A DNA stretch of 64,000 bases, taken from Streptomyces sp. ISL-11. GTDB taxonomy: Bacteria > Actinomycetota > Actinomycetes > Streptomycetales > Streptomycetaceae. Of this stretch, positions 27,066 through 36,260 are shown in pieces. The notes beneath the pieces are model-generated. The model had not been told where the DNA came from, did no database searches, and worked only from the letters and a program-made list of their open reading frames with translations. The translations under genes and the position numbers were made by a program. Numbering within the stretch: position 1 is the stretch's first letter; each line of letters opens with the position of its first letter. The stretch is taken from assembly GCF_018614525.1 (NCBI RefSeq), contig NZ_JAGGOL010000014.1:1-64000 (forward strand), in the 5' to 3' direction.

Positions 27066-27866
27066 ATGCGGCTCTACGCGGCGGTGGCGGTGAGCGGCTT
27101 CCGGCGGTACGCCACCTACCGCGCCGCCACGGCGGCCGGTGTCTTCACCAATACCGTCTTCGGGTTCATCATCGCCGCCACCTTCATCGCCCTGTGGGAC
27201 GAGCGCCCGCACCTGGGCGGCTACGACCAGTCGCAGGCCCTGACCTTCGTCTGGATCAGCCAGGCGCTGCTCGCCGTCGCCGCCCTGATGGGCGGTGGTT
27301 TCGAGGAGGAGCTCCAGGAACGCATCCGCACCGGGGACATCGCCGTCGACCTCTACCGCCCGGCCGACCTCCAGCTGTGGTGGCTCGCCGGTGAGCTGGG
27401 CCGGGCCGCCTTCCAGCTGCTGGGCCGCGGCGCCGTCCCGCTCGCCGCCGGTGCCCTCGTCTTCGACCTGTCCCTGCCCGCCGATCCGCTGCGCTGGCTG
27501 GTCTTCCTCCTGTCGGTCGTGCTCGGCGTCACGGTGGGCTTCGCGCTGCGCTTCCTGGTGGCCCTGAGCTCGTTCTGGCTGCTCGACGGTGCCGGGATCA
27601 ATGTGATCAGCGGAGTGTCGAGCGTGTTCTTCTCCGGGATGCTGCTGCCGCTGACCGTCTTCCCGGGCGCGTGCGGGGAGGTCGTCCGCACGCTGCCGTG
27701 GGCGGCCATGCTCCAGGTGCCCGTCGACGTCCTCATCGGCCGGCAGGACGTGCCCGGTCTCGCCGCGGCGCTGGCCTTCCAGGCCGGCTGGGCGGCGCTG
27801 CTGCTGGGCGCCGGGCGGGCCCTTCAGTCGCTCGCGACGAGGAAGGTGGTGATCCAGGGTGGCTAG
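27066..27866 (+). CDS. ABC-2 type exporter permease, subunit 1
   Basis: The 266-residue integral membrane protein has about six helices, of the ABC-2 permease group that works in pairs with a second permease and an ATPase. Typical segments are MRLYAAVAVSGFRRYATYRAAT, ALWDERPHLGGYDQSQALTFVW, RTGDIAVDLYRPADLQLWWLA and FFSGMLLPLTVFPG. Its partners are at 28311 and 29149, but a cold-shock gene on the opposite strand and a repeat fragment now separate it from them. Substrate unknown; export is the usual role. Confidence 0.88.
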   Translation: MRLYAAVAVSGFRRYATYRAATAAGVFTNTVFGFIIAATFIALWDERPHLGGYDQSQALTFVWISQALLAVAALMGGGFEEELQERIRTGDIAVDLYRPADLQLWWLAGELGRAAFQLLGRGAVPLAAGALVFDLSLPADPLRWLVFLLSVVLGVTVGFALRFLVALSSFWLLDGAGINVISGVSSVFFSGMLLPLTVFPGACGEVVRTLPWAAMLQVPVDVLIGRQDVPGLAAALAFQAGWAALLLGAGRALQSLATRKVVIQGG

Positions 27867-27948
27867 TGCCGTGACCGGAAACGTTCACCGGATCGACGAC
27901 GGCTGTGGACGGCGTCCGGTCCTGCTTCCGCTGTGTGTGATGCCTGGT

Positions 27949-28152
27949 TCAGATAACCGTGACCCCGACCGCCTGCGGCCCCTTCGTGCCCTGGCCGATT
28001 TCGAATTCGACACGCTGGTTCGCTTCCAGTTGCCGGAACCCCCTCGCCTGGACCTCGCTGTAGTGGACGAATACATCAGCGCCCCCGCCGTCGGGCGTGA
28101 TGAATCCGAAGCCCTTCTCCGAGTCGTACGACTTCACAGTGCCCTGAGCCAT
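27949..28152 (-). CDS. Cold-shock domain protein (CspA family)
   Basis: The 67-residue single cold-shock domain RNA chaperone begins [20 protein letters not shown] with RNP1 (KGFGFI) and RNP2 (VFVHYS) motifs and ends [13 protein letters not shown] at 28152 has GGGAG upstream; the longer frame reaching 28326 has no homology. It lies on the opposite strand inside what should be a continuous ABC-transporter operon, which suggests insertion. A partial intergenic repeat element lies directly upstream. Confidence 0.95.
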   Translation of the reverse strand: MAQGTVKSYDSEKGFGFITPDGGGADVFVHYSEVQARGFRQLEANQRVEFEIGQGTKGPQAVGVTVI

Positions 28153-28252
28153 GGTCGTGTCTCCCAGTCGATGTGCGAGTGCCTTGATGGAGCCGGTTGG
28201 AGACGTACCCGCTATGGAAACGTAAGAGCCGGAAGTCACCCAAACGATGGCA

Positions 28253-28333
28253 GGAGGACACCACCGTGCAGCGGTGGTGCGCACGCCACGGCCCGCAGCC
28301 GGCCGCTCGCATGATCCGCCGGACATCGCCCAG
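28253..28333 (-). repeat. Intergenic palindromic element, copy 3 (one arm only)
   Basis: Reverse orientation. It retains one terminal repeat (GATCCGCCGGACATCGCCC, 28313-28331), the GGGCCGTGGCGTGCGC stretch and the ACCACCG...CGGTGGT hairpin, and stops at the GTCCT core boundary; core and second arm are absent. The ATG at 28311, a possible start of the following permease, overlaps its terminal repeat. Confidence 0.8.
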
Positions 28334-29144
28334 GCCGCCCGCCGTGGAAGGGCTGCGGGCGTACGGGCTCGTGGTGGCGATGTGGGTGCGGTCCACGATG
28401 GCCTACCGCGTGTCGTTCGTGCTGACGACGCTGGGCAATCTGGCCGTCACCGGCCTCGACTTCGTCGCCATCCTGCTGATGTTCGCGCACGTCGACGCCC
28501 TCGGTGGCTTCTCCCTGCCGGAGATCGCGCTGCTGTACGGGACGTCGAGCGCCTCCCTGGGCCTGGCCGACCTGGCCTTCGGCAGGACGGACCGGATCGG
28601 GCGGCGGGTGCGCGACGGTTCGTTCGACATCCTGTTGCTGCGCCCGGTGCCGGTGCTCGCGCAGGTCGCGGCCGACCGGTTCGCGCTGCGCCGGGCCGGG
28701 CGGATCGTGCAGGGCGCGGCGGTGCTGGGCTGGGGGATGGCCCGGGTGGACGTGGCCTGGACGCTGCCGAAGGCGCTCTTCGTCGCCGTGACGGTGGTCG
28801 GCGGGGCGGCGATCTTCGCGGCGGTCTACGTGGCGGGCGCGGCCTTCCAGTTCTGGGCGTCCGACGCCGCGGAGGTGCAGAGCTCGTTCACCTACGGCGG
28901 TTCGACGATGCTCCAGTACCCGCCGACGATCTTCGCGGCGGAGCTGGTGCGCGGGGTGACGTTCGTGGTGCCGCTGGCCTTCGTCAACTGGCTGCCGGTG
29001 CTGCGGCTGCTGGGGCGTGAGGATCCGCTGGGGCTGCCGGGGTGGGTGGACTTCTGCGGGCCGCTGGTCGCCGTGGTGATGCTGACGGCGGCGGGGCTGG
29101 CGTGGCGGGCGGGGCTGAGGAGCTATCGGAGTACGGGGAGCTGA
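28311..29144 (+). CDS. ABC-2 type exporter permease, subunit 2
   Basis: The up to 277-residue permease has about six membrane helices ([99 protein letters not shown]). It pairs with subunit 1 and the ATPase at 29149, whose start is 5 bp after its stop. The start is doubtful: ATG at 28311 lies within a repeat element, while GTG at 28344 ([10 protein letters not shown]) matches where homologues begin. Neither has a good ribosome site, so the operon may have lost its original junction. Confidence 0.85.
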   Translation: MIRRTSPRPPAVEGLRAYGLVVAMWVRSTMAYRVSFVLTTLGNLAVTGLDFVAILLMFAHVDALGGFSLPEIALLYGTSSASLGLADLAFGRTDRIGRRVRDGSFDILLLRPVPVLAQVAADRFALRRAGRIVQGAAVLGWGMARVDVAWTLPKALFVAVTVVGGAAIFAAVYVAGAAFQFWASDAAEVQSSFTYGGSTMLQYPPTIFAAELVRGVTFVVPLAFVNWLPVLRLLGREDPLGLPGWVDFCGPLVAVVMLTAAGLAWRAGLRSYRSTGS

Positions 29145-29148
29145 GGCT

Positions 29149-30144
29149 GTGGACGGTTTCATCGAACTCGACGGGGTCGAGAAGGTCTTCGACGTGCGGC
29201 GCAGGGCGGGTCTCCTGCGGCGCGAGCGGCACCGGGTGCGGGCCGTGGACGGCATCAGCTTCTCCGTCGCGGCCGGCGAGATGGTCGGCTACATCGGCCC
29301 GAACGGCGCGGGGAAGTCCACCACCATCAAGATGCTGACGGGCATCCTGGTGCCCAGCGGCGGCCGGTTGCGCGTCGCGGGCATCGACCCCTCGCGCGAG
29401 CGGACAAGGCTCGCGCACCGCATCGGCGTGGTCTTCGGTCAGCGCACCACCCTGTGGTGGGACCTGCCGCTGCGCGACTCCTACGGGCTGGTGCGCCGCA
29501 TGTACCGGGTTCCCGAGGCCCGTTACCGCGCCAATCTGGAGCGCTGCGTCGAACTCCTCGACCTCGGCGACCTGCTGGACGTGCCCGTGCGGCAGCTGTC
29601 CCTGGGGCAGCGGATGCGCGGCGACATCGCCGCCGCCCTGCTGCACGACCCGGAGGTGCTCTACCTCGACGAGCCGACCATCGGCCTGGACGTGGTCAGC
29701 AAGGCGAAGGTGCGGCAGTTCCTGCGGGAGGTGAACACCGAGCGGGGCACGACGGTGCTGCTCACCACGCACGACCTCACCGACATCGAGCAGCTGTGCC
29801 GGCGCGTGATGGTCATCGACCACGGGCGCCTGGTGCACGACGGCGGGCTGGAGGAGCTGCACGCGGCGGCCGGCGGCGAGCGCACGCTCGTGGTCGACCT
29901 GGCGCGGGAGTCGCCGCCGATCGCGGACGTGCCCGGGGCCCGGGTGGTGAAGGTGGAGGGGCCGCGGCAGTGGCTGGCGTTCGCCGCCGGGAGCAGCGCG
30001 GCGCCGGTCGTGGCGGCCGTCGCCGAGCGGTATCCGCTGGTGGACCTGTCGGTGCGCGAGCCGGACATCGAGGACGTCATCGCCACGTTGTTGTATCCGC
30101 AGCGGGACCCGGACCAAAAGCCCGCAGGCCGGACAGCGCTTTAG
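29149..30144 (+). CDS. ABC transporter ATP-binding protein (exporter)
   Basis: The 331-residue ATPase powers the two permeases upstream. Walker A is GPNGAGKSTTIKM, the signature LSLGQRMRGDIAAALLHDPEVLYLDEP includes Walker B, and LTTHDLTDIEQLCRRVMVIDHG is the switch region. It belongs to the DrrA/CcmA-like ABC-2 group with a C-terminal regulatory extension of about 90 residues (ERTLVVDLARESPP...). GTG start with GGGGAG 5 bases after the stop of subunit 2. Confidence 0.94.
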   Translation: MDGFIELDGVEKVFDVRRRAGLLRRERHRVRAVDGISFSVAAGEMVGYIGPNGAGKSTTIKMLTGILVPSGGRLRVAGIDPSRERTRLAHRIGVVFGQRTTLWWDLPLRDSYGLVRRMYRVPEARYRANLERCVELLDLGDLLDVPVRQLSLGQRMRGDIAAALLHDPEVLYLDEPTIGLDVVSKAKVRQFLREVNTERGTTVLLTTHDLTDIEQLCRRVMVIDHGRLVHDGGLEELHAAAGGERTLVVDLARESPPIADVPGARVVKVEGPRQWLAFAAGSSAAPVVAAVAERYPLVDLSVREPDIEDVIATLLYPQRDPDQKPAGRTAL

Positions 30145-30179
30145 AAGCCCTTGGGCCGCCTCTCGCTAGGCTGTTCGGC

Positions 30180-30863
30180 ATGATGAGCGAACTTCCTGAG
30201 ATGCGGGCCTCCGACGCCGAACGTGAGCGGATCGCCGAGGCCCTGCGCGACGCCGTCGCCGAGGGGCGGCTGGACATGGAGGAGTTCGAGCAGCGCCTGG
30301 AGGCGGCCTACAAGGCCCGTACGCACGCCGAGCTGGAGCCGCTCGTACGGGACCTCCCGGCGGCCGGCACGGTGGCCCCGGTGCCCGCGCCCGCCGGCTC
30401 GCCGGCCGCGAAGGGCTGGCCGGGCCGGATCGGCGGCCGGCCGAGTTCGGCGGGTGCCGTCGGCATCTGGGGCGGCTTCCACCGCAAGGGCGCGTGGACC
30501 GTCCCGCGGAAGTTCACCGCCTTCGCCATGTGGGGCGGCGGCGAGATCGACCTGCGGGAGGCGCGCTTCGAGGACCACGAGGTCGTCATCCGCTGCTTCG
30601 CGCTGATGGGCGGCATGGGCGTCGTGGTGCCGCCGGACCTGGACGTCGAGGTCAGCGGCATCGGCATCATGGGCGGCTTCGGCGACAAGGCCACGGGCCC
30701 GGGCACCCCGGGCTCGCCGCGCGTGCGGATCACCGGCCTGGCGATCTGGGGCGGTGTCTCCGTCGAGCGCAAGGCCACGAAGGACGAGCGGAAGCGGCAG
30801 CGGGAGGAGCGGCGCGAGGAGCGCCGCCTGGAGCGCGACGAGCGGCGCAAGTCGCTGGAGTGA
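30180..30863 (+). CDS. DUF1707 (SHOCT-like) domain protein
   Basis: The 227-residue cytoplasmic protein has an N-terminal DUF1707 domain (MRASDAERERIAEALRDAVA EGRLDMEEFEQRLEAAYKAR) and an Ala/Pro linker. A C-terminal beta-rich domain has repeated Ile/Met-Trp-Gly-Gly turns (GIWGGFHRKG, AMWGGGEIDLREA, AIWGGVSVERK), resembling the LiaF/YvqF-type cell-wall stress domain. The tail is extremely charged (Arg/Glu). TAGGCT at 30167-30172 lies 7 bases before the ATG, so the transcript may be leaderless. Many DUF1707 proteins bind membrane or septal proteins; role inferred only. Confidence 0.8.
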   Translation: MMSELPEMRASDAERERIAEALRDAVAEGRLDMEEFEQRLEAAYKARTHAELEPLVRDLPAAGTVAPVPAPAGSPAAKGWPGRIGGRPSSAGAVGIWGGFHRKGAWTVPRKFTAFAMWGGGEIDLREARFEDHEVVIRCFALMGGMGVVVPPDLDVEVSGIGIMGGFGDKATGPGTPGSPRVRITGLAIWGGVSVERKATKDERKRQREERREERRLERDERRKSLE

Positions 30864-30869
30864 GGGGCG

Positions 30870-30891
30870 GGGGCGCCCGGGTGGGCGCCCC
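30870..30891. terminator. Bidirectional terminator between convergent genes
   Basis: A perfect GGGGCGCCC/GGGCGCCCC stem with a 4-base loop occupies the 34-bp gap between the DUF1707 gene and the SGNH hydrolase. Confidence 0.8.
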
Positions 30892-30897
30892 GTCCGG

Positions 30898-32223
30898 TCA
30901 CAGGGCGGTGGCCGCCTGGCCCTTGAGGGTCTCCAGGTCGATGGCGCGGGCCATCGCCGCGTACCCGGCGTCGCTCGGGTGGAGGTGGTCACCGGAGTCG
31001 TACGCGGGCAGGAGCCGCTCGGCGTCCCGCGGGTCGCGCAGCACCCGGTCGAAGTCCACGACGTCGTCGAAGACGCCGCCTGCCCGGATCAGCTCGTTGA
31101 CGCCCTGCCGGGTGATCTCCTGGTTCGCCACGGTGCCCTTGTGGCCGGCGAAGGGCGCCAGCGTCGCGCCGACGACCCGCAGGCCGCGGCCGTGGGCCCG
31201 CTCCACCATCTGCCGCAGGCCGGACACGATGCGGTGCGGGTCCTGCTGCTGCGGGGCGCGCAGGATGTCGTTGACGCCCAGGTCCATGATCACGACGCGG
31301 ACGCCCGTACGGCCGAGCACGTCGCGCTCGAAGCGTTCCAGGCCGCTGGGGTTGTTCACCGGGGGCGGCCCGGAGTTGCCGAGGAGGACGCGGTTGCCGC
31401 TGATGCCCTCGTTGAGGACGCCGTAGCGGGGCGCGCCGGGCTCGGTGCGCAGCCGGGCGGCCAGGAAGTCCGGCCAGCGGCGGTTGGTGCCGGTGGTGGA
31501 GGAGTAACCCGCTGTGATCGAGTCGCCGAAGGCGACGACCGTGCCGTGCGCCTCCTGGGCCCAGACGTCCACGGCCGTGAGGTAGCGCCAGCGGGTGTCC
31601 TTCGCGGTGTAGCCGGCGCCCTGGACGTCCTCCGTGCGGTCGCCGTGCGCGAGGTAGGACATCTGGCGGGACAGCGGCTGGTACGTGACCGGGCCGGAGG
31701 GGGTCGGCGAGTACGTGGTGACCAGCAGGTCGGCCGCCGGCGGCACGGTGAGCCGGACCGGGTCGCTGAGCAGGGACTGCCCGGCCGGGATCGTCACCGT
31801 GGGCTGCCCGGTGAAGGCCAGCCGGCGCATGCTGCCGGGGTCGGCGGCGGGGGTGCCGGGGGCCGCGGCGAGGGCGACGGAGGCGTGCGTGACGGACAGC
31901 GGCTGGGAACCGTAGAGGTTGGAGAGCTGGATCCGGACGCTGGTGCCGCCGATGCTGGTGTGCACGACGTTGCGGATCGACTGCCCTGCGTAACCCAGCC
32001 GGGTGTTCGGTTCCGCGCCCGCCGGGGACGTGCCCCAGGCGCCGACCCAGCCGCCGGAGGCGGCCGGCTCGGCCGTGCCGTGGTCCTCGTGCGACCCCGT
32101 CGCGGCCTGTCCGCCACGGCCCCCGACGCCGACGAATATCGCGGCAGAGACGAGGATCACCGCGGCTGCCAGTGCGGCGAGCGCGACATACGCCGCGCTG
32201 CGGGGCAGGGCTGGCCTGTTCAT
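30898..32223 (-). CDS. Secreted SGNH/GDSL-family hydrolase
   Basis: The 441-residue exported esterase/lipase-like protein has an N-terminal helix (AAYVALAALAAAVILVSAAIFVG) acting as signal or anchor. A beta-rich N-terminal domain of about 170 residues follows. The SGNH catalytic domain has FGDSITAGYSS with the nucleophilic Ser (block I), NEGISGNRVLLG (block II Gly), MDLGVNDIL (block III Asn) and YDSGDHLHPSDAGY (block V Asp-x-x-His). All catalytic residues are intact. It faces the DUF1707 gene convergently. Likely carbohydrate-ester or lipid substrate outside the cell. Confidence 0.92.
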   Translation of the reverse strand: MNRPALPRSAAYVALAALAAAVILVSAAIFVGVGGRGGQAATGSHEDHGTAEPAASGGWVGAWGTSPAGAEPNTRLGYAGQSIRNVVHTSIGGTSVRIQLSNLYGSQPLSVTHASVALAAAPGTPAADPGSMRRLAFTGQPTVTIPAGQSLLSDPVRLTVPPAADLLVTTYSPTPSGPVTYQPLSRQMSYLAHGDRTEDVQGAGYTAKDTRWRYLTAVDVWAQEAHGTVVAFGDSITAGYSSTTGTNRRWPDFLAARLRTEPGAPRYGVLNEGISGNRVLLGNSGPPPVNNPSGLERFERDVLGRTGVRVVIMDLGVNDILRAPQQQDPHRIVSGLRQMVERAHGRGLRVVGATLAPFAGHKGTVANQEITRQGVNELIRAGGVFDDVVDFDRVLRDPRDAERLLPAYDSGDHLHPSDAGYAAMARAIDLETLKGQAATAL

Positions 32224-32483
32224 GGGCGGGCTTCTCCTGGGAGTGGCGGAGCGTATCGGCTCCGGTGCGGACCGGGGACAAACAGCGACTGATCAGCAAC
32301 AGCGCCCTCGCGGTCCGATCGCCGTTCCATGATCCCACGACGCCCCGAGGGCGCGCCTGTCGGCTGTTGGATCACGCAACGTGTCACATGCGACTTGTCA
32401 GACGCCGGGAACTCCCGGTCCGTTCCACGAGTACGTCGAGTAGGGACAATGCACGTGACAGACGGCTGGAACGGGTGGTGCGG

Positions 32484-33809
32484 ATGGAACGATCCCCTGA
32501 CGAAGAGTCGGCAGCCGCTGATGGGGTGATGCCCACGGTGGCGGGCGGTCTCACCTATAGCGCCGCGGATGAGGAGAAACGCCGCGGAGTGCGCCGTATG
32601 AAGACCCTGGCGACGGGGCTGCTGATCGCCGTCGCCGCCGTCTACGCGCTCGCGAAGTGGGGGCAGTCCTCGGGCGCCGGCGGCTGGGCCGGCTATGTGG
32701 CGGCCGCCGCCGAGGCCGGCATGGTCGGCGCGCTCGCCGACTGGTTCGCCGTCACCGCCCTCTTCCGGCGCCCGATGGGCCTGCCCATCCCGCACACCGC
32801 GATCATCCCCACCAAGAAGGACCAGCTGGGCCAGAGCCTGGGCGAGTTCGTCGGCGAGAACTTCCTCTCCGGTGGCGTCGTACGCGTCCGGCTGCGCGCC
32901 GTCGGCATCTCCTCCCGCCTCGGCGGCTGGCTGGCCGAACCCGCGCACGCCGACCGGGTGACCGCCGAGCTGGCCACGGCGCTGCGCGGCGCCCTGCGGG
33001 TGCTGCGGGACTCCGACGTGCAGGCCGTCGTCGGCGAGGCCGTCACCCGGCGGGCCGACGCCCAGGAGGTCGCGCCCGGCATCGGCGCCATGCTGGAACG
33101 GATCGTCGCCGACGGCGGCCATCACCGGGTCGTGGACCTGGTGTGCGTACGGGCCCACGACTGGCTCGTGGAGCACGGCGACTCGGTGATGGGCGCCGTC
33201 ACCGGCGGCGCTCCCGGCTGGACGCCCCGCTTCGTCGACCGCAAGGTCGGCGAACGCGTCTACAAGGAGCTGCTGCGCTTCGCCGCCGAGATGCGCGACA
33301 TGCCCGACCACCCGGCCCGCGGTGCCGTCGACCGCTTCCTGGCCGACTTCGCCGGCGACCTCCAGTCCGACACGGACACCCGGGCCCGGGTCGAGCGGCT
33401 GAAGTCCGAGGTGCTCGGCCGCAGCGAGGTCCAGGACCTCATCGCGTCCGCGTGGTCCTCGGTACGGGCGATGATCGTCGCGGCGGCGGAGGACGAGCGC
33501 AGCGAACTGCGCCTGCGGGCGCGCGCCGCGATCCTCTCCCTCGGCTCCCGCATCGCCACGGACGCCCGGCTGCGCGCCAAGGTCGACGGCTGGCTGGAGG
33601 ACGCGGCCGTCTACGTCGTGACGACCTACCGCGACGAGATCACCGCCCTGATCACGGACACCGTGGCGGGCTGGGACGCGGAGCACACCTCCCGCAAGAT
33701 CGAGGCGCACATCGGTCGCGACCTGCAGTTCATCAGGATCAACGGCACGGTGGTGGGCGCGCTGGCGGGGCTGTGCATCTACACGGCGTCGCGGCTGCTG
33801 GGGGCGTGA
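32484..33809 (+). CDS. DUF445 family membrane protein
   Basis: The about 441-residue protein belongs to the DUF445 (YjiN-like) family. An N-terminal helix (KTLATGLLIAVAAVYALAKW) is followed by GYVAAAAEAGMVGALADWFAVTALFRRPMGLPIPHTAIIP, the family's most conserved block. Long helical segments rich in Arg/Glu follow, and a closing membrane helix (INGTVVGALAGLCIYTASRLLGA) ends the protein. Function unknown; a membrane-spanning coiled structure is suggested. ATG at 32484 (MERSPDEESAAADG) is my choice; ATG at 32529 is an alternative. Confidence 0.88.
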   Translation: MERSPDEESAAADGVMPTVAGGLTYSAADEEKRRGVRRMKTLATGLLIAVAAVYALAKWGQSSGAGGWAGYVAAAAEAGMVGALADWFAVTALFRRPMGLPIPHTAIIPTKKDQLGQSLGEFVGENFLSGGVVRVRLRAVGISSRLGGWLAEPAHADRVTAELATALRGALRVLRDSDVQAVVGEAVTRRADAQEVAPGIGAMLERIVADGGHHRVVDLVCVRAHDWLVEHGDSVMGAVTGGAPGWTPRFVDRKVGERVYKELLRFAAEMRDMPDHPARGAVDRFLADFAGDLQSDTDTRARVERLKSEVLGRSEVQDLIASAWSSVRAMIVAAAEDERSELRLRARAAILSLGSRIATDARLRAKVDGWLEDAAVYVVTTYRDEITALITDTVAGWDAEHTSRKIEAHIGRDLQFIRINGTVVGALAGLCIYTASRLLGA

Positions 33810-33816
33810 GGCGCGG

Positions 33817-33972
33817 CCGGGAGGCGCTGCGGGCGCGTCCTCAAGCTCGCCCGGCTACCGCCGGGGGTGCCCCCAACGGGCTTGATCGCGGCTGAGCTCA
33901 GCCACAATCAAGCCCGTCCGGCGATTGAGGACACCGCCGCGCAGCGGTGGTGCGCACGACACGGCCCCCAGG
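33817..33972 (-). repeat. Intergenic palindromic element, copy 4 (core orientation A)
   Basis: Reverse orientation, lacking both terminal repeats. Core boundaries TCCTCAA (33838-33844) and TTGAGGA (33935-33941) enclose a GGGGG hairpin variant, the ACGGGCTTGATCGCGGCT palindrome with its complement, and CCCGTCCGGCGA. The ACCGCCGCGCAGCGGTGGT arm and GCGCACGACACGGCC follow. Confidence 0.85.
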
Positions 33973-34072
33973 GGAAATGCATGTGCGGACCAGGCGTCCG
34001 GTTGACAGGCTGGGGACCATGAACTCCCGGCTCAACGACGTCCCCGACCCCGGTTCCCCTACGGAAGGCGGC

Positions 34073-35224
34073 ATGACCGACTGGATCACCACGCCCGTCG
34101 ACGCCCGCCTGCTGCGCGGCGCCCTCGATGTGGAACGCACCGCGCACGGCCTGCTGCCGCACCGGCTGCCCGCCCGGGCCCGGAAGCAGTTCCCCGACGC
34201 GTACCTGGCCATGATCGAATCCCAGCCCTCCGGCGTGCGGCTGGCCTTCCGCACCCGGGCCACCGCCGTCGAGCTGGACGTCCTCCCCACGAAGACGGTC
34301 TACCAGGGCGCACCGCCCCCGCCGGACGGCCTCTACGACCTGCTCGTCGACGGCCGCCCGGCCGGCCGTACGGGCGTGACCGGCGGCAACGTCCGCACCG
34401 TCGACATGGCCACCGGGTCCGCGGACTTCCGCCCCGGCCCGCCCGGCACCGCCCGGTTCACCGGGCTGCCCGCCGGCGAGAAGGACGTCGAGATCTGGCT
34501 GCCGCACCGGGAGGTCGTCGAGCTGATCGCCCTGCGCACCGACGCCCCGGTCGAGCCCGCGCCGGACCGCGGCCGCAGGGTGTGGCTGCACCACGGCAGT
34601 TCGATCAGCCACGGTTCCTCCGCCGAGAGCCCGACCGGGACCTGGCCGGCGCTGGCCGCGGCCCTGGGCGGCGTGGAGCTGATCAACATGGGATTCGGCG
34701 GCAACGCCCTGCTCGACCCGTTCACCGCGCGCGCCATGCGGGACACCGCCGCCGACCTGATCAGCGTCAAGATCGGCATCAACCTGGTCAACACCGACCT
34801 GATCCGCCTGCGAGCCTTCGCCCCGGCCGTCCACGGCTTCCTCGACACCATCCGCGAGGGGCACCCCACCACGCCGCTGCTGGTCGTCTCGCCGGTCCTG
34901 TGTCCCCTCCAGGAGGACACCCCGGGCCCCATCGCCCCGGAATTCGACGGCGGGAAGATGAGCTTCCGGGCCCTGGGCGACCCGTCGGACCCCTCCCGGC
35001 TGACCCTCACCACCATCCGGAACGAGCTCGCCCGCATCACCGCTCAACGGGCCGCCGACGACCCGAACCTGCACTACCTCGACGGCCGCGCCCTCTACGG
35101 CGAGGAGGACTTCGCCGAACTGCCGCTGCCCGACGACCTCCACCCGGACTCCGCCGGTCACCGCCGCATCGGCGAGCGCTTCGCCGAGCGGGCCTTCGGG
35201 GACGGGGGCGCGTTCGCAGGCTGA
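34073..35224 (+). CDS. SGNH hydrolase with non-canonical nucleophile motif
   Basis: The 383-residue cytoplasmic-looking enzyme has no signal peptide. A beta-sandwich-like N-terminal half (VRLAFRTRATAVELDVL...GLYDLLVDGRPAG) precedes the SGNH half: WLHHGSSISHGSS, where GSS-I-SHG replaces the usual GDS-x-TxG, INMGFGGNALLDP (block II), VKIGINLVN (block III Asn) and DDLHPDSAGHRRIG (Asp/His). Domain order matches bacterial lipase/acylhydrolases of the GDSL-like family 2. The start at 34073 has GGAAGG; ATG at 34019 is possible. Confidence 0.87.
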   Translation: MTDWITTPVDARLLRGALDVERTAHGLLPHRLPARARKQFPDAYLAMIESQPSGVRLAFRTRATAVELDVLPTKTVYQGAPPPPDGLYDLLVDGRPAGRTGVTGGNVRTVDMATGSADFRPGPPGTARFTGLPAGEKDVEIWLPHREVVELIALRTDAPVEPAPDRGRRVWLHHGSSISHGSSAESPTGTWPALAAALGGVELINMGFGGNALLDPFTARAMRDTAADLISVKIGINLVNTDLIRLRAFAPAVHGFLDTIREGHPTTPLLVVSPVLCPLQEDTPGPIAPEFDGGKMSFRALGDPSDPSRLTLTTIRNELARITAQRAADDPNLHYLDGRALYGEEDFAELPLPDDLHPDSAGHRRIGERFAERAFGDGGAFAG

Positions 35225-35314
35225 TCGGCACAGGGCGCTGGGCAGCGGGCACCGGGGGAGCGAACCTTCGCACCCCCTGGCGGCCCGGTCCCGCCCGCCT
35301 CCAGACTGACGCCC

Positions 35315-36091
35315 ATGGAACTCACCGTGCCAGTCAAAGACGGCGAACTATGGGCGGAAGACACCGGCGGCGACGGCCTCCCCCTCGTCCTCCTGCATCC
35401 CGGCATCACGGACTCCCGCATCTGGGACCCCGTCATGTCGCGCCTCACGGCGCGACACCGCGTCATCCGCTACGACTCCCGCGGCTTCGGCCGGTCCCCG
35501 GTCGCCACGGCACCCTTCTCCCTCGTCGAGGACCTCACCGCCGTACTGGACCACTTGGAGCTGAGCCGGGCGGCCCTGGTCGGCTCCAGCATGGGCGGCG
35601 CCACCGCGCTGAACCTCGCCGTGGAAGCCCCCGGCAGGGTCGCCGCGCTCGGCCTCCTCTGTCCGGGCGTCACCGGTTACGAGGAGCTCGCCTCGCCCGA
35701 GGTGATGGCCGAGATCGCACGGCTGGCCCAGGCGGGCGACAAGGACGGCCTCCTGGCCCTCGTCCTGCGCACCTGGGCGGCGGCCGGTGTCGACGGCGAC
35801 GCCGAGGCGGTGGAGCTGGTGCGCCCCGCGCTCCCGGCGTGGTTCTCCAACTACCCGTACCAGGTGCCGGACGCGCCCGTCTTCGACCGCCTCGGCGAGG
35901 TGACCGCTCCCAGCGTGCTGGCGCTGGGGGAGCTGGACCAGCCCGAGGTGATCCGCTGCAACGAGGACATGGCCGCGCGCCTCCCCGGCTGCCGCCTGGT
36001 GCGGCTGCCGGACTGCGACCATCTGCCGACGCTGCGCGATCCGGAGCGGTGCGCGGAACTGGTGCAGGAGGTCTGTGAAGCGGCCGGCTGA
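35315..36091 (+). CDS. Alpha/beta-fold hydrolase
   Basis: The 258-residue enzyme shows the standard alpha/beta hydrolase layout: LVLLHPGITDSRIWDPVM (oxyanion HPG), YDSRGFGRSP, nucleophile elbow LVGSSMGGATALNLAV with Ser in GSSMG, catalytic acid near LALGELDQPEV, and His in LPDCDHLPTLRDPE. No signal peptide. It lies 90 bp after the SGNH hydrolase in the same direction and may be co-transcribed. Substrate cannot be inferred; proteins of this type include esterases and 3-oxoadipate enol-lactonase relatives. Confidence 0.88.
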   Translation: MELTVPVKDGELWAEDTGGDGLPLVLLHPGITDSRIWDPVMSRLTARHRVIRYDSRGFGRSPVATAPFSLVEDLTAVLDHLELSRAALVGSSMGGATALNLAVEAPGRVAALGLLCPGVTGYEELASPEVMAEIARLAQAGDKDGLLALVLRTWAAAGVDGDAEAVELVRPALPAWFSNYPYQVPDAPVFDRLGEVTAPSVLALGELDQPEVIRCNEDMAARLPGCRLVRLPDCDHLPTLRDPERCAELVQEVCEAAG

Positions 36092-36096
36092 CACCT

Positions 36097-36214
36097 GACG
36101 GGCTTGATCGCGGCTGAGCTCAGCCACAATCAAGCCCGTTGGGGGCGCCCCCAGCGGTAGCTGGGGGAGATTGAGGACACCGCCGCGCAGCGGTGGTGCG
36201 CACGACACGGCCCC
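36097..36214 (-). repeat. Intergenic palindromic element, copy 5 (core orientation B, truncated)
   Basis: Reverse orientation. It retains the palindrome ACGGGCTTGATCGCGGCTGA... and its complement, the CCCCCAGCGGTAGCTGGGGG hairpin, the TTGAGGA boundary (36171-36177) and the ACCGCCGCGCAGCGGTGGT arm. The core sits in the opposite direction to copies 1, 2 and 4. The outer half of the core and one arm are missing. Confidence 0.85.
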
Positions 36215-36260
36215 CGGCGCCCCCTCACATCACCCGCCGGTAACGACCTAGGGTCGACCC

